Positions 15,086 through 23,229 of a DNA stretch of 64,000 nucleotides are shown here, one piece after another. The DNA is from Actinopolymorpha pittospori (lineage in GTDB: Bacteria > Actinomycetota > Actinomycetes > Propionibacteriales > Actinopolymorphaceae). Every line of letters starts with the position of its first letter. Position 1 is the stretch's first letter. The stretch lies in the NCBI RefSeq assembly GCF_014873875.1, contig NZ_JADBEM010000001.1, forward strand, positions 7,626,001 through 7,690,000, in the 5' to 3' direction. Both the position numbers and the translations under genes were made by a program. The notes beneath the pieces were generated by a model. The model saw only the letters and a list, made by a program, of their open reading frames with translations, did not search any database and was not told where the DNA came from.

Positions 15086-16123
15086 GTGTCGAGGCGCAGC
15101 GTTTCCGCGGCACCGGCGACGGAACGACCACAGGTCGACGTCTTCCTGGTCGGCACGTTGTTCTTCGACCTGGTGCTAGCCGGCCTTGACGCCATGCCCG
15201 AGGCGGGCGCCGAGGTCTGGGCCCGTCAACGCGCCGTTTCCCCTGGTGGTGTGGCCAACCGGGCCGTCGCCGCCGCCCGGTTGGGGCTGCACACCGGTCT
15301 CGCCGGCCAGGTCGGCACCGATCTCTTCGGCGACCACCTGTGGCAGACGCTGGGCGAGGTCGACAACCTGGACTTGCGGTGGGCGTCCCGCTCCCCCGAT
15401 GTCCAGACCACCTTGACCGTGTCGGTCGCACACGGTGGCGATCGCCGTTTCCTCAGTCACGGCGAACCCACCTGGCCGGGCGAGGCCGCGCTCGACCTCG
15501 CGCGGCTGCCGCGGGCCAGGGCGGCCCAGGTCGGTCTCGAGGCGGGCGTTCCCGAGTGGGCCAAACACCTGCGCTCGGAGGGCACGAGGCTCTTCGGTGG
15601 CGTCGGGTGGGACCCGTCGGGCCGCTGGTCGACACAGGTGCTGGACGACCTGACGCACTTCGACGCCTTCGTGCTCAACACCGGCGAAGCGATGGCCTAC
15701 ACGCGCACCGACACCCCGGTCGCCGCGCTGCGCCAGCTCGGCGAACGCGTCGCCGTGGTGGCCATCACCGACGGTGACCATGGTGCCCTGGCGGTCGACG
15801 GCATGACCGGCGAGTTCGTCAACGTACCGGCCATTCCGGTCCGGGCCGTCGATCCGACCGGAGCCGGTGACGCCTTCTTCGCGGCCTTCCTGTTCGGCAC
15901 CCTCGCCGAATGGCCGCTGCGAGAACGGCTACTCTTTGCGAACCTGTGTGCTGGCCAGTCGGTCCGCGGCCTGGGCGGCGCGGTCAGCGCACCGGGCTGG
16001 GACGACATTGCCGCCTGGCTCGAATCCAGGGAACAAGAAGCCGCTGCCTTCAGCTTTCTGGGACCCGAGTTGGCCCGGCGCCGCTCGAACCCGCGACAAC
16101 AATCCAGCAAGAAGGTGTCTTGA
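15086..16123 (+). CDS. PfkB-family carbohydrate kinase
   Basis: A ribokinase-fold sugar kinase. The N-terminal Val-Ser-Pro-Gly-Gly-Val-Ala-Asn-Arg-Ala-Val-Ala-Ala-Ala-Arg-Leu-Gly binds the sugar. The C-terminal Asp-Pro-Thr-Gly-Ala-Gly-Asp-Ala-Phe contains the catalytic Asp and the anion hole. The GTG start has GGAGGAC about six bases upstream; coding upstream of it in the same frame has no homology. Its stop overlaps the ATG of the binding protein gene. It is first in the sugar ABC operon, so it probably phosphorylates the imported sugar, which would supply a phosphorylated substrate to the GH4 enzyme or the DeoR ligand. Confidence 0.88.
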   Translation: MSRRSVSAAPATERPQVDVFLVGTLFFDLVLAGLDAMPEAGAEVWARQRAVSPGGVANRAVAAARLGLHTGLAGQVGTDLFGDHLWQTLGEVDNLDLRWASRSPDVQTTLTVSVAHGGDRRFLSHGEPTWPGEAALDLARLPRARAAQVGLEAGVPEWAKHLRSEGTRLFGGVGWDPSGRWSTQVLDDLTHFDAFVLNTGEAMAYTRTDTPVAALRQLGERVAVVAITDGDHGALAVDGMTGEFVNVPAIPVRAVDPTGAGDAFFAAFLFGTLAEWPLRERLLFANLCAGQSVRGLGGAVSAPGWDDIAAWLESREQEAAAFSFLGPELARRRSNPRQQSSKKVS

Positions 16124-17499
16124 TGAGCAGTAGACGAAGGACGGTCCTCGCTCGGGTCGGCGTCGGCCTGGCCGCCGTACCGTTCGTTTTCGTGGCGGCC
16201 TGCGCGCCCGGCGGCACCAGCACCAGCGGGCCGACGAGCAAGCCCTCCAGCGAGATCGCGACCGATCCCGCCAAGGCTGGCAAGGTCAGCTTGACGGTGT
16301 GGGACATCAACACGTCCGGCGGCGCCAACGACGCGATGATCAAGCTCAACGACGAGTTCGAGAAGAAGTACCCGAACGTCAAGATCAACCGGGTCTCCCG
16401 GACGCTGAACGACACCAAGACCACACTGAAGCTGGCGCTCTCGGGCGACAACCCACCCGACGTCGTGCAGGCCAACCAGGGCTACCCGGACATGGGCGCC
16501 TTCGTCAAGGCCGGCCTGCTCACCCCGCTCGACCAGTACGACAAGGTCTACAAGTGGGACCAGAAGTTCCCCAAGCAGCTGCTCGACCTCAACAAGTTCT
16601 CGACGGACGGCAAGACCTGGCAGTCCGGCAGCCTCTACGGCGTCTCCCAGACCGGTGAGATCGTCGGCATCTTCTACAACAAGAAGCTGCTGCAGCAGGC
16701 CGGTCTGGAGCCGCCGAAGACCTTCGCGGAGTTCGAGTCCGACCTGCCCAAGATCAAGGCTGATGGCCTGCTGCCGATCCAGTTCGGCACCTCCGACAAG
16801 TCGCCGGCCATTCACCTGTTCGGCGTCGTCCAGGCGGCGACCGCGGGCAAGCAGGCCGTCCGTGACCTCGTGACCTCCAGCGGCGACGCCACCTGGAGCG
16901 ATCCGGGCACCACGCAGGCGGCCCAGAAGGTCAAGGACTGGGCTGCCAAGGGCTACCTGACAGCCGGCGCCAACGGCCTCAGCGGTGACGGCGCCTCCTC
17001 GAACTTCACCAAGGGTCAGGGCGTCTTCCGGATCGACGGCACGTGGCGGCTCGCCGAACTCGAGAAGGCCATGGGCAAGAACGTCGGGTTCATGACTCCT
17101 CCCCCTGTCAGGGCCGGTGGACAGAGCGTCACCGAGGGCGGGGTCGGTCTTGCTTGGTCGATCACCTCCAAGAGCAAGAACCCCGACGTGGCCGGCGCCT
17201 ACCTCAACTTCATCACGAACGCGCACGCCGACGACGTCCTCGCCCAGACGGGCAACGTTCCCGCGGTGGCTCCGAAGAACTACCAGCCCCCGGCCGGAAC
17301 GCTGAGCGCCGACGTGTTCAGCGCCTGGAAGAGCATCAGCGAGAACGACGGACTGACGCCGTACCTCGACTACGCGACCCCGACGTTCTACGACACGCTG
17401 ACGTCCAACCTTCAGCAGTTGATCGGCGGGAAGCTCCCGGTCAAGCAGTTCACCGGGAACCTCGACGCTGACCAAGACGCGTTCAAGACGTCGAAGTAA
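16123..17499 (+). CDS. Sugar ABC transporter substrate-binding lipoprotein
   Basis: An extracellular binding protein of the CUT1 type (SBP family 1). Residues 1-28 form a twin-arginine-like basic start, a hydrophobic core and the lipobox Val-Ala-Ala-Cys, so the mature protein is anchored by a lipidated Cys. The rest has the two-lobe pattern, starting Leu-Thr-Val-Trp-Asp-Ile-Asn. It contains Phe-Arg-Ile-Asp-Gly-Thr-Trp-Arg near residue 305 and Ala-Tyr-Leu-Asn-Phe-Ile-Thr later, typical of sugar binders. The ATG shares a base with the kinase stop, and the two permease genes follow at 11 bases. Confidence 0.93.
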   Translation: MSSRRRTVLARVGVGLAAVPFVFVAACAPGGTSTSGPTSKPSSEIATDPAKAGKVSLTVWDINTSGGANDAMIKLNDEFEKKYPNVKINRVSRTLNDTKTTLKLALSGDNPPDVVQANQGYPDMGAFVKAGLLTPLDQYDKVYKWDQKFPKQLLDLNKFSTDGKTWQSGSLYGVSQTGEIVGIFYNKKLLQQAGLEPPKTFAEFESDLPKIKADGLLPIQFGTSDKSPAIHLFGVVQAATAGKQAVRDLVTSSGDATWSDPGTTQAAQKVKDWAAKGYLTAGANGLSGDGASSNFTKGQGVFRIDGTWRLAELEKAMGKNVGFMTPPPVRAGGQSVTEGGVGLAWSITSKSKNPDVAGAYLNFITNAHADDVLAQTGNVPAVAPKNYQPPAGTLSADVFSAWKSISENDGLTPYLDYATPTFYDTLTSNLQQLIGGKLPVKQFTGNLDADQDAFKTSK

Positions 17500-17510
17500 G
17501 GACCGCTTTT

Positions 17511-18458
17511 GTGTCGGTGTCCTCGCAGATGACTACCGCGGCGGAGGTGGGCGCCCGGACGGCGCCCACCTCCAAGAAGAAGAGGTCGAGGCGCGGCTCG
17601 GACCGGGTCGCCTACCTCTACCTCCTCCCGGCGTTCGTGGTGTTCGGGGCGTTCCTGCTCTACCCCCTGCTCCACGGGCTGTGGATCTCGCTGTACGACT
17701 GGGACGGCCTGACGCCCGCCACCTGGGTCGGGCTCGGCAACTACACCGACGCCCTCGGTGACCCGGCCCTGCGGACGGCGTTCGCGCACTCCGCCGTGCT
17801 CATCCTCTTCTACGCCGTCCTCCCGATCCTGCTCGCGCTGATGCTCACGGGCGTGATGACCCACGCGACGAAGTTGCGCCACCTGTCGTTCTTCCGGGTG
17901 GTCATCTTCCTGCCGCAGGTGGTCGCCTCGGTCGTGGTGGCGACCACCTGGACGGCGATCTACGCACCGGACGGCGTCCTCAACAACGTGCTGTCGGCCG
18001 TCGGGCTGGAGGTCATCGCCAGGCCGTGGCTCGGCGACTTCGGCCTGGCCCTCCCGGCCGTCGGCCTGATCGGCACCTGGCTCGAGATCGGTCTGTGCCT
18101 GGTGCTCTTCCTGGCCGGGGTGTCGCAGATCAACCCCGAGCTCTACGAGGCCGCCCGCCTCGACGGTGCTGGTCCGGTGCGGGAGTTCTTCGCCGTGACG
18201 CTGCCGGGCCTGCGTCCCCAGATCGCCGTGGCACTGACCCTCACCGTGATCGCGGGCCTGCGCAGCTTCGACCTGATCTTCGTCGCGACACGAGGTGGCC
18301 CGGGCACGTCCACCACCGTGCCCGGCTTCGAGGTCTACCACCGGGCCTTCGACCTCAACCAGGTCGGCTCGGCGTGCGCCGTCGGCATCCTGCTGACGGT
18401 GGTGATCCTCATCGTCACCACGCTGATCAACCGGATCGACCCTGGAGAGCAAGCATGA
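17511..18458 (+). CDS. Sugar ABC transporter permease (MalF-like)
   Basis: A CUT1-type inner membrane permease of 315 residues. A 35-residue basic N-terminus precedes six predicted helices, the first at Val-Ala-Tyr-Leu-Tyr-Leu-Leu-Pro-Ala-Phe. The EAA loop that docks the ATPase is Leu-Tyr-Glu-Ala-Ala-Arg-Leu-Asp-Gly-Ala-Gly. It forms a heterodimer with the product of the next gene, to which it is coupled by ATGA. The GTG start lies 11 bases after the binding protein stop. Confidence 0.93.
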   Translation: MSVSSQMTTAAEVGARTAPTSKKKRSRRGSDRVAYLYLLPAFVVFGAFLLYPLLHGLWISLYDWDGLTPATWVGLGNYTDALGDPALRTAFAHSAVLILFYAVLPILLALMLTGVMTHATKLRHLSFFRVVIFLPQVVASVVVATTWTAIYAPDGVLNNVLSAVGLEVIARPWLGDFGLALPAVGLIGTWLEIGLCLVLFLAGVSQINPELYEAARLDGAGPVREFFAVTLPGLRPQIAVALTLTVIAGLRSFDLIFVATRGGPGTSTTVPGFEVYHRAFDLNQVGSACAVGILLTVVILIVTTLINRIDPGEQA

Positions 18459-19273
18459 TCTCCAAGCGGGAAGCCGCTCTCAACTACCTCATCCTCGGGG
18501 TCTTCGCGATCATCGCGCTCTTCCCGCTCCTCGGGGTGCTGTCCTCCGCGCTGACCGACCCGTCGCAGTCGGGCGCGTCGCTGTCGTTCCCCTCGTCTCC
18601 CCACTTCGCCAACTTCGCGACGGCGTGGAACGAGGGGCACTTCGGCACCTACATGCGCTCCAGCGTCATCGTGACGGTGAGCGTCGTCGTCATCGCCGGC
18701 GTGCTCGCGATCCTCGCCGGGTACGCCTTCGCCACCATGCGTTTTCCCGGTCGGTCGGTGCTCTTCTACATCCTGCTGCTCGGCCTGATGGTGCCGAGCG
18801 AGGCGCTGATCATCCCGCTGTACTACGACCTGCGCGGTGTCGGGCTCACCGACACCTACTGGTCGCTCATCTTCCCGCAGGTCGCGCAGTCGCTCGCGTT
18901 CTGCACGTTCTGGATGCGGTCGTTCTTCCGCGGTGTCCCGAACAGCCTCATCGAGGCGGCCAAGCTCGACGGCGCCACCCGCTGGTCGGTCCTGTGGCGG
19001 ATCCTCGTCCCCATCAGCCGTCCCGCGTTGCTGACGATGGCGATGCTCATCTTCATGTGGACGTGGAACGAGTTCCTGATGCCGTTGGTGATGATCACCA
19101 ACGAGAACCTCCGGACCGCACCGCTCGGCCTCGCGTTCTTCCAGGGACAGCACACCTCGCAGTTCGCGCTCCTCGCGGCCGGAGCGACCATCGTCGCCTT
19201 CCCTGTCGTGATCGTCTACCTCTTCCTGCAGCGACACTTCATCGCGGGAATGTTGGCCGGAGCGGTCAAGTAG
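18455..19273 (+). CDS. Sugar ABC transporter permease (MalG-like)
   Basis: The second CUT1 permease, with 272 residues and six helices. The EAA loop reads Leu-Ile-Glu-Ala-Ala-Lys-Leu-Asp-Gly-Ala-Thr. Trp-Asn-Glu-Phe-Leu-Met-Pro-Leu-Val in the fifth helix is typical of MalG-type partners. The start overlaps the previous permease by four bases. No ATPase gene follows; the next gene is an AraC regulator. As in many actinobacteria, a shared ATPase of the MsiK/UgpC kind elsewhere in the genome probably powers it. Confidence 0.93.
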   Translation: MISKREAALNYLILGVFAIIALFPLLGVLSSALTDPSQSGASLSFPSSPHFANFATAWNEGHFGTYMRSSVIVTVSVVVIAGVLAILAGYAFATMRFPGRSVLFYILLLGLMVPSEALIIPLYYDLRGVGLTDTYWSLIFPQVAQSLAFCTFWMRSFFRGVPNSLIEAAKLDGATRWSVLWRILVPISRPALLTMAMLIFMWTWNEFLMPLVMITNENLRTAPLGLAFFQGQHTSQFALLAAGATIVAFPVVIVYLFLQRHFIAGMLAGAVK

Positions 19274-19360
19274 GAGTCTCCACCGCACGCCGCGGGCGCG
19301 TTAGCGTGAGTTCTTCGGTGGTCGCGAAGGCGACACCAGTCGATCTTCGCGGGCGGTCCG

Positions 19361-20257
19361 ATGACGACGTTGGCTCCGACAGTCGCCGGGCGCCGGAGCG
19401 CGCCGTCCACGCTCCGTGCGCCCGTCGACGACCAGTTCGGCCTGGCCTGCTGGAGCGGCCGGTCACGGTTGATGGAGTGCGCGCACCGGCATGACGACAT
19501 CGAGGTCAACCTCGCCGAGGGCGGTGAGCTGACCTACCTCTTCGGAGGCGTCCCGGTCGAGATCGCGTCGGGGACCGCGGCGGCCTTCTGGGCCGCCATT
19601 CCGCACCAGCTCATCCGCGCGCCCGCGCACGCCCGGGTGCACTGGATCACGATCCCGCTCGGTCGCTTCCTGCGCTGGGGCCTCACCGGCGCCCTGGTCG
19701 GTCGGCTGCTCCAGGGGCAGCCGCTGCTGGCGCGTACGGAGTCGGGGAGCCTCGACGCGAGTCCCTTCGGGCGCTGGGCGGACGACCTCGCGACCGGTGA
19801 CCCGGACCTGCGTGGGATCGCCTCGCTGGAGATCCAGGCCTGGATCCGGCGGCTGGGTCGGCACGCCGCACCGATGGACGACGTCTCCGCGGCCGGAGGC
19901 GGCACGACTTCCGACTCCGACGGTACGACCGTGGGTCGCGCCGCCGGGATGGCGCGGTTCATCGCCGTACGCTTCCGGGACCCGATCAGCGTCGGCGAGA
20001 TCGCGGCGAGCGTCCATCTCCATCCGCACTACGCGATGGGCGTCTTTCGCGAGGTGGTCGGCACGACGCTCGGCGCCTACCTCACGCAGTGCCGTGTCGC
20101 CGAGGCCCAACGGCTCCTGCTCACCACGAGCGCGACGATGGGAGAGATCGCCCACGCATCCGGGTTCGGCTCACAGAGCAGGTTCTACTCCTGTTTCACC
20201 ACGGCGTGCGGCGTTCCACCGGGCAGCTATCGCCGGATCCACTCCGGCCCTTTCTGA
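19361..20257 (+). CDS. AraC-family regulator with cupin domain
   Basis: A 298-residue protein. The first half is a cupin sensor with His-Arg-His-Asp-Asp-Ile-Glu-Val-Asn and Ile-Pro-His-Gln-Leu-Ile. The C-terminal 95 residues form the two-helix-turn-helix AraC domain, beginning Ile-Ala-Val-Arg-Phe-Arg-Asp-Pro-Ile-Ser. The second helix motif contains Ile-Ala-His-Ala-Ser-Gly-Phe-Gly-Ser-Gln-Ser-Arg-Phe-Tyr. It lies 87 bases downstream of the sugar permeases on the same strand, so it may be a second regulator of the sugar locus beside DeoR. The ligand is unknown. Confidence 0.87.
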   Translation: MTTLAPTVAGRRSAPSTLRAPVDDQFGLACWSGRSRLMECAHRHDDIEVNLAEGGELTYLFGGVPVEIASGTAAAFWAAIPHQLIRAPAHARVHWITIPLGRFLRWGLTGALVGRLLQGQPLLARTESGSLDASPFGRWADDLATGDPDLRGIASLEIQAWIRRLGRHAAPMDDVSAAGGGTTSDSDGTTVGRAAGMARFIAVRFRDPISVGEIAASVHLHPHYAMGVFREVVGTTLGAYLTQCRVAEAQRLLLTTSATMGEIAHASGFGSQSRFYSCFTTACGVPPGSYRRIHSGPF

Positions 20258-20335
20258 GCGTGGCGAGCGTGCCGTTCGGTCCGGTGCGCGCCAGCGGTTT
20301 GGCCGAAGGTGCCCCACAGCTGGCTCGCATAGCAT

Positions 20336-21193
20336 GTGAGCGTGTGGTCCACGGTGCACGCACGTGACGTTGTGGCTGCGTGGGACGTCGCATCCCCCGA
20401 GCGACCCAGCCGGGTGGCCGGTGTCACCATGGCCGGGTTCGGCGTCCATAGCATCACGGCGCCCCTTCGGATGGTCCCCCACCCTGGCCTGACACTGGTT
20501 CTGGAGTTCGGCGCCGGTCAGCCCATCGTGGACGACGTCGCCGGGCCACGGCCGTGGGGAAGTCTCGTCGCCGGACTCGGGTTCGGGTTCGGGGGGGCGG
20601 TCCTGGTGCGGGGTGAGAACGTCGAGTGTGTGCAGGTGCGCCTCTCCCCGGCGATCGCACGTGCGGTTCTGGGTGTCTCCCCCGCCGACCTGGACGGCGC
20701 GGTGGTCTCCCTCGACGATCTGTGGGGCCGGGAGGCGGCGCGGATCCGGGAGCGACTGGGCGAGGTCTCCTCGTGGGAGGAGCGCTTCGCGTTGACCGAC
20801 GCGTTGCTCGCCCGCCGGAACGAGGCGGCGTCGGCCATCGACGCGGAGGTGTCCTGGGCCTGGCACCGGATCCTCGCCGGCCGTGGCCTGGTCCGGATCG
20901 ACGCCCTGGCGACCGAGCTCGGATGGAGCCGTAAGCGACTGTGGTCCCGGTTCCGTTCGCAGCTTGGTATGCAGCCCAAGCTCGCCGCGAAGCTGGTCCG
21001 CTTCGACCATGCCGTCCACCGCCTGGTCGCGGGTGAAGGCGCGGCCCGCGTCGCGGCCGACGGCGGTTATGCCGACCAGTCCCACCTGCATCGCGACGTC
21101 GTGGCGTTCACCGGAGTGACCCCCGGAACCGTGGTCGACGAGCCGTTCCTGGCAGTCGACGACACCGCATGGCCCACCCGCGCCGCTCGCTGA
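20336..21193 (+). CDS. AraC-family transcriptional regulator
   Basis: A 285-residue regulator with an unassigned N-terminal sensor domain and a C-terminal AraC domain. The latter shows Leu-Ala-Thr-Glu-Leu-Gly-Trp-Ser-Arg-Lys-Arg-Leu and, in the second helix, Ala-Ala-Asp-Gly-Gly-Tyr-Ala-Asp-Gln-Ser-His-Leu-His-Arg-Asp. This is the subtype with Gly-Trp-Ser-Arg and Tyr-Ala-Asp-Gln-(Ser/Ala)-His-Leu, shared with the regulator at 41807-42643. The start is GTG; a second in-frame GTG lies six bases on, just after a TAGCAT sequence, so a leaderless start at 20342 is possible. It converges with the acetyltransferase gene. Confidence 0.85.
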   Translation: MSVWSTVHARDVVAAWDVASPERPSRVAGVTMAGFGVHSITAPLRMVPHPGLTLVLEFGAGQPIVDDVAGPRPWGSLVAGLGFGFGGAVLVRGENVECVQVRLSPAIARAVLGVSPADLDGAVVSLDDLWGREAARIRERLGEVSSWEERFALTDALLARRNEAASAIDAEVSWAWHRILAGRGLVRIDALATELGWSRKRLWSRFRSQLGMQPKLAAKLVRFDHAVHRLVAGEGAARVAADGGYADQSHLHRDVVAFTGVTPGTVVDEPFLAVDDTAWPTRAAR

Positions 21194-21196
21194 GCT

Positions 21197-21706
21197 TCAT
21201 CCACGAGTCGCGCTCAGCCCACCACCGAGCGCGGCCAGTGGGTCGTCGGCGAGCCGGAACACCGTCCACTCGTCCATGGGGACCGCGCCGAGCGAGCGGT
21301 AGAAGCCGATGGAGGGCGCGTTCCAGTCCAGGACCGACCACTCCAGCCGGGAGTATCCGTGGCGTACGCACTCCTCGGCGAGTGCTGTCAACAGCGCCTT
21401 GCCCAGCCCGGCACCCCGGTGCTCGGGCTGGACGTAGAGGTCCTCGAGGTAGATGCCGTGCGTCCCCCGCCAGGTCGAGAAGTTGAGGAACCACAGTGCG
21501 CAGCCGACGACCTGCCCGCCCACCTCGGCGACGTGGCCGAACACCGCTGGTGATGGGCGAAACAGGGCGTCCCGGAGCTGGTCGGCGGTCAGCTCGCACT
21601 CCTGCGGCGCGCGTTCGTAGGCCGCGAGTTCGTGCACCAGCCCCACCACGGCGTCCACGTCGGACTCGCGGACGCGGCGGATGCGCTGGTCGGGGACGTC
21701 GGTCAC
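21197..21706 (-). CDS. GNAT N-acetyltransferase (diamine/spermidine type)
   Basis: A 169-residue GCN5-fold acetyltransferase. The acetyl-CoA loop is Glu-His-Arg-Gly-Ala-Gly-Leu-Gly-Lys-Ala-Leu, preceded by Tyr-Leu-Glu-Asp-Leu-Tyr-Val. Trp-Asn-Ala-Pro-Ser-Ile-Gly-Phe-Tyr-Arg-Ser-Leu-Gly-Ala follows. The Glu-Asp-Leu-Tyr-Val block and the Asn-x-Pro-Ala/Ser-Ile-x-Phe-Tyr tail match the spermidine/thialysine acetyltransferase branch, so an amine substrate is likely but not shown. It stands alone, convergent with the AraC gene and divergent from the ArsR gene. Confidence 0.83.
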   Translation of the reverse strand: MTDVPDQRIRRVRESDVDAVVGLVHELAAYERAPQECELTADQLRDALFRPSPAVFGHVAEVGGQVVGCALWFLNFSTWRGTHGIYLEDLYVQPEHRGAGLGKALLTALAEECVRHGYSRLEWSVLDWNAPSIGFYRSLGAVPMDEWTVFRLADDPLAALGGGLSATRG

Positions 21707-21788
21707 GACTGCTCACCACTCCTTCGTCGGGTGCCCTCATGCTGGCACGCCGGAGTTCTGCCCACCCGGGTGCGTCGCGCGACGTGGG

Positions 21789-21818
21789 TTGCGTCGTATA
21801 TGCCGTCGTGGTTATATG
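21789..21818 (+). promoter_or_regulatory. Promoter of the ArsR-SRPBCC pair, leaderless
   Basis: TTGCGT (21789-21794), an 18-base spacer and TATATG (21813-21818). The ATG at 21824 is six bases beyond the -10 box, so transcription should begin at or next to the start codon. Partly symmetric GTATAT and ATATGAC blocks overlap it and may bind ArsR. Confidence 0.55.
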
Positions 21819-21823
21819 ACGTC

Positions 21824-22195
21824 ATGGCGACCCACTTCGAGGTGCTGGCCGAGCCCACCCGCCGGCGCATCCTGGACCTCCTGCTGGAGCGACCACGTTC
21901 GGTGGGAGAGCTCGTCGACCAACTCCAGCTCAGCCAGCCGGGCACGTCCAAGCACCTGCGGGTGCTCCGCGAGAGTGGCTTCGTCCGGGTGCGCCAGGAC
22001 GCGCAGCGCCGCTGGTACGAGCTGCGCCCCGAGCCGCTCGCCGAGGTGGACGCCTGGCTCGCGCCCTACCGGCGGCTGTGGGAGAACCGGCTGGACGCCC
22101 TCGAACGTCACCTCGACACCATGCCCGACTCCCCCGACCTGCCCGACTCCCCCGACTCTCCGGCCGCGCACCGACGCCAACGAAGGACGGACTGA
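21824..22195 (+). CDS. ArsR-family regulator
   Basis: A 123-residue winged-helix regulator. It reads Phe-Glu-Val-Leu-Ala-Glu-Pro-Thr-Arg-Arg-Arg-Ile-Leu then Leu-Leu-Leu-Glu-Arg-Pro. The recognition helix is Gln-Pro-Gly-Thr-Ser-Lys-His-Leu-Arg-Val-Leu. There is no CxC metal site, so it belongs to the metal-free subgroup that is often paired with SRPBCC proteins. The C-terminus carries a Pro-Asp-Ser/Leu repeat. The chosen ATG starts the conserved domain and follows the -10 box directly. The SRPBCC gene begins four bases after the stop. Confidence 0.9.
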   Translation: MATHFEVLAEPTRRRILDLLLERPRSVGELVDQLQLSQPGTSKHLRVLRESGFVRVRQDAQRRWYELRPEPLAEVDAWLAPYRRLWENRLDALERHLDTMPDSPDLPDSPDSPAAHRRQRRTD

Positions 22196-22199
22196 CCAG

Positions 22200-23174
22200 A
22201 TGGACGGCACCTTGCGCACGGCGGACGGCCGCTGCGTCCTGCGCTTCGAACGCCACCTCACCCACCCCGTGGAGAAGGTGTGGCGGGCGATCACCGAACC
22301 CGACGAACTCCGCCACTGGTTCCCGGCCGAGGTGGAGATCGAGTTCCACAGCGGCGGGAAGATCCGCTTCACCCAGGGCGCCGCGGCGACGACCGGAGAG
22401 ATCCTCGAACTCACCCTCCACCGCGTCTTCGCGTTCAGCTGGGACGCCGACATGCTCCGGTTCGAGCTGCATCCGGAGCCGGGCGGCTGCAGCCTCGTCT
22501 TCACCCACGCCTTCGACGACAAGTACGGCGCGTCGAGCTTCGCCTCCGGCTGGCACCACTGCCTCGACGGGCTCGCGGCCCGGCTCGTGGGCCAGACCAT
22601 GGACTGGCCCACGGGTCTCGGTGACCTGCACGAGAGGTACGTCGTCGACCTCGGCCTCGACGAGGGTGTCCTGCGCGAGACCGGCGGCGGGTACGAAGTG
22701 CGGTTCGAACGCCAGCTGATCCGCCCGGTCGAGCAGGTCTGGGACTTCCTGACCGGTGCGGCCGAGCCACCCGCGGCAGCCGACGCGTCGGCCACGTCCG
22801 CCACGTCGACTGATCGTCCGCCCGCCACACGACCCCAACGTGGCGCCCTACCGCCGGTCAGTTTCCGCAACGACCAGGCGCCCGCCGGGTCGGTCACCGT
22901 ACTCGAGCCGCCGAACGTCCTGGAGTACGCCTGGCTGGCGGACGACGTGGAGGCCGGCAAAGTGCGCTGGGAACTCGCGCCCGGGCCGGGAGGGTCCCGG
23001 CTCCTCCTCACCCAGTCGGTGCCGACGGCGTTCGTCGACCGGGTGCCGGCGGTGTTGGCCGCCTGGCACACCCACGTGGAGCTGCTGGCCGGCTGGCTTC
23101 GAGGCGAGGGCCGGTGCTGGCCGGAGGGCCGGACCGAGGAACTCACCCGGCACTACGCGTCAACGAAACCCTGA
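22200..23174 (+). CDS. Tandem SRPBCC (AHSA1-type) domain protein
   Basis: A 324-residue cytoplasmic protein with two START-like/AHSA1 domains. The first (about residues 10-150) opens with Phe-Glu-Arg-His-Leu-Thr-His-Pro-Val-Glu-Lys-Val-Trp-Arg-Ala-Ile. The second (about 160-310) opens with Phe-Glu-Arg-Gln-Leu-Ile-Arg-Pro-Val-Glu-Gln-Val-Trp-Asp-Phe and is split by an Ala/Ser/Thr/Pro-rich insert. The fold binds hydrophobic ligands; no ligand can be named. It is coupled to the ArsR gene, the usual arrangement for this family. Confidence 0.85.
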   Translation: MDGTLRTADGRCVLRFERHLTHPVEKVWRAITEPDELRHWFPAEVEIEFHSGGKIRFTQGAAATTGEILELTLHRVFAFSWDADMLRFELHPEPGGCSLVFTHAFDDKYGASSFASGWHHCLDGLAARLVGQTMDWPTGLGDLHERYVVDLGLDEGVLRETGGGYEVRFERQLIRPVEQVWDFLTGAAEPPAAADASATSATSTDRPPATRPQRGALPPVSFRNDQAPAGSVTVLEPPNVLEYAWLADDVEAGKVRWELAPGPGGSRLLLTQSVPTAFVDRVPAVLAAWHTHVELLAGWLRGEGRCWPEGRTEELTRHYASTKP

Positions 23175-23192
23175 CGCGAGGCTGCCGAGGAC

Positions 23193-23226
23193 AGCCGTGC
23201 GCCCGTAACCGTGGGCGCACGGCTGC
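23193..23226. terminator. Bidirectional terminator between the SRPBCC gene and sdhB
   Basis: CAGCCGTGCGCCC and GGGCGCACGGCTG form a perfect 13-bp stem with an eight-base loop. It is placed 18 bases after the SRPBCC stop and three bases from the sdhB stop. Confidence 0.8.
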
Positions 23227-23229
23227 GGC

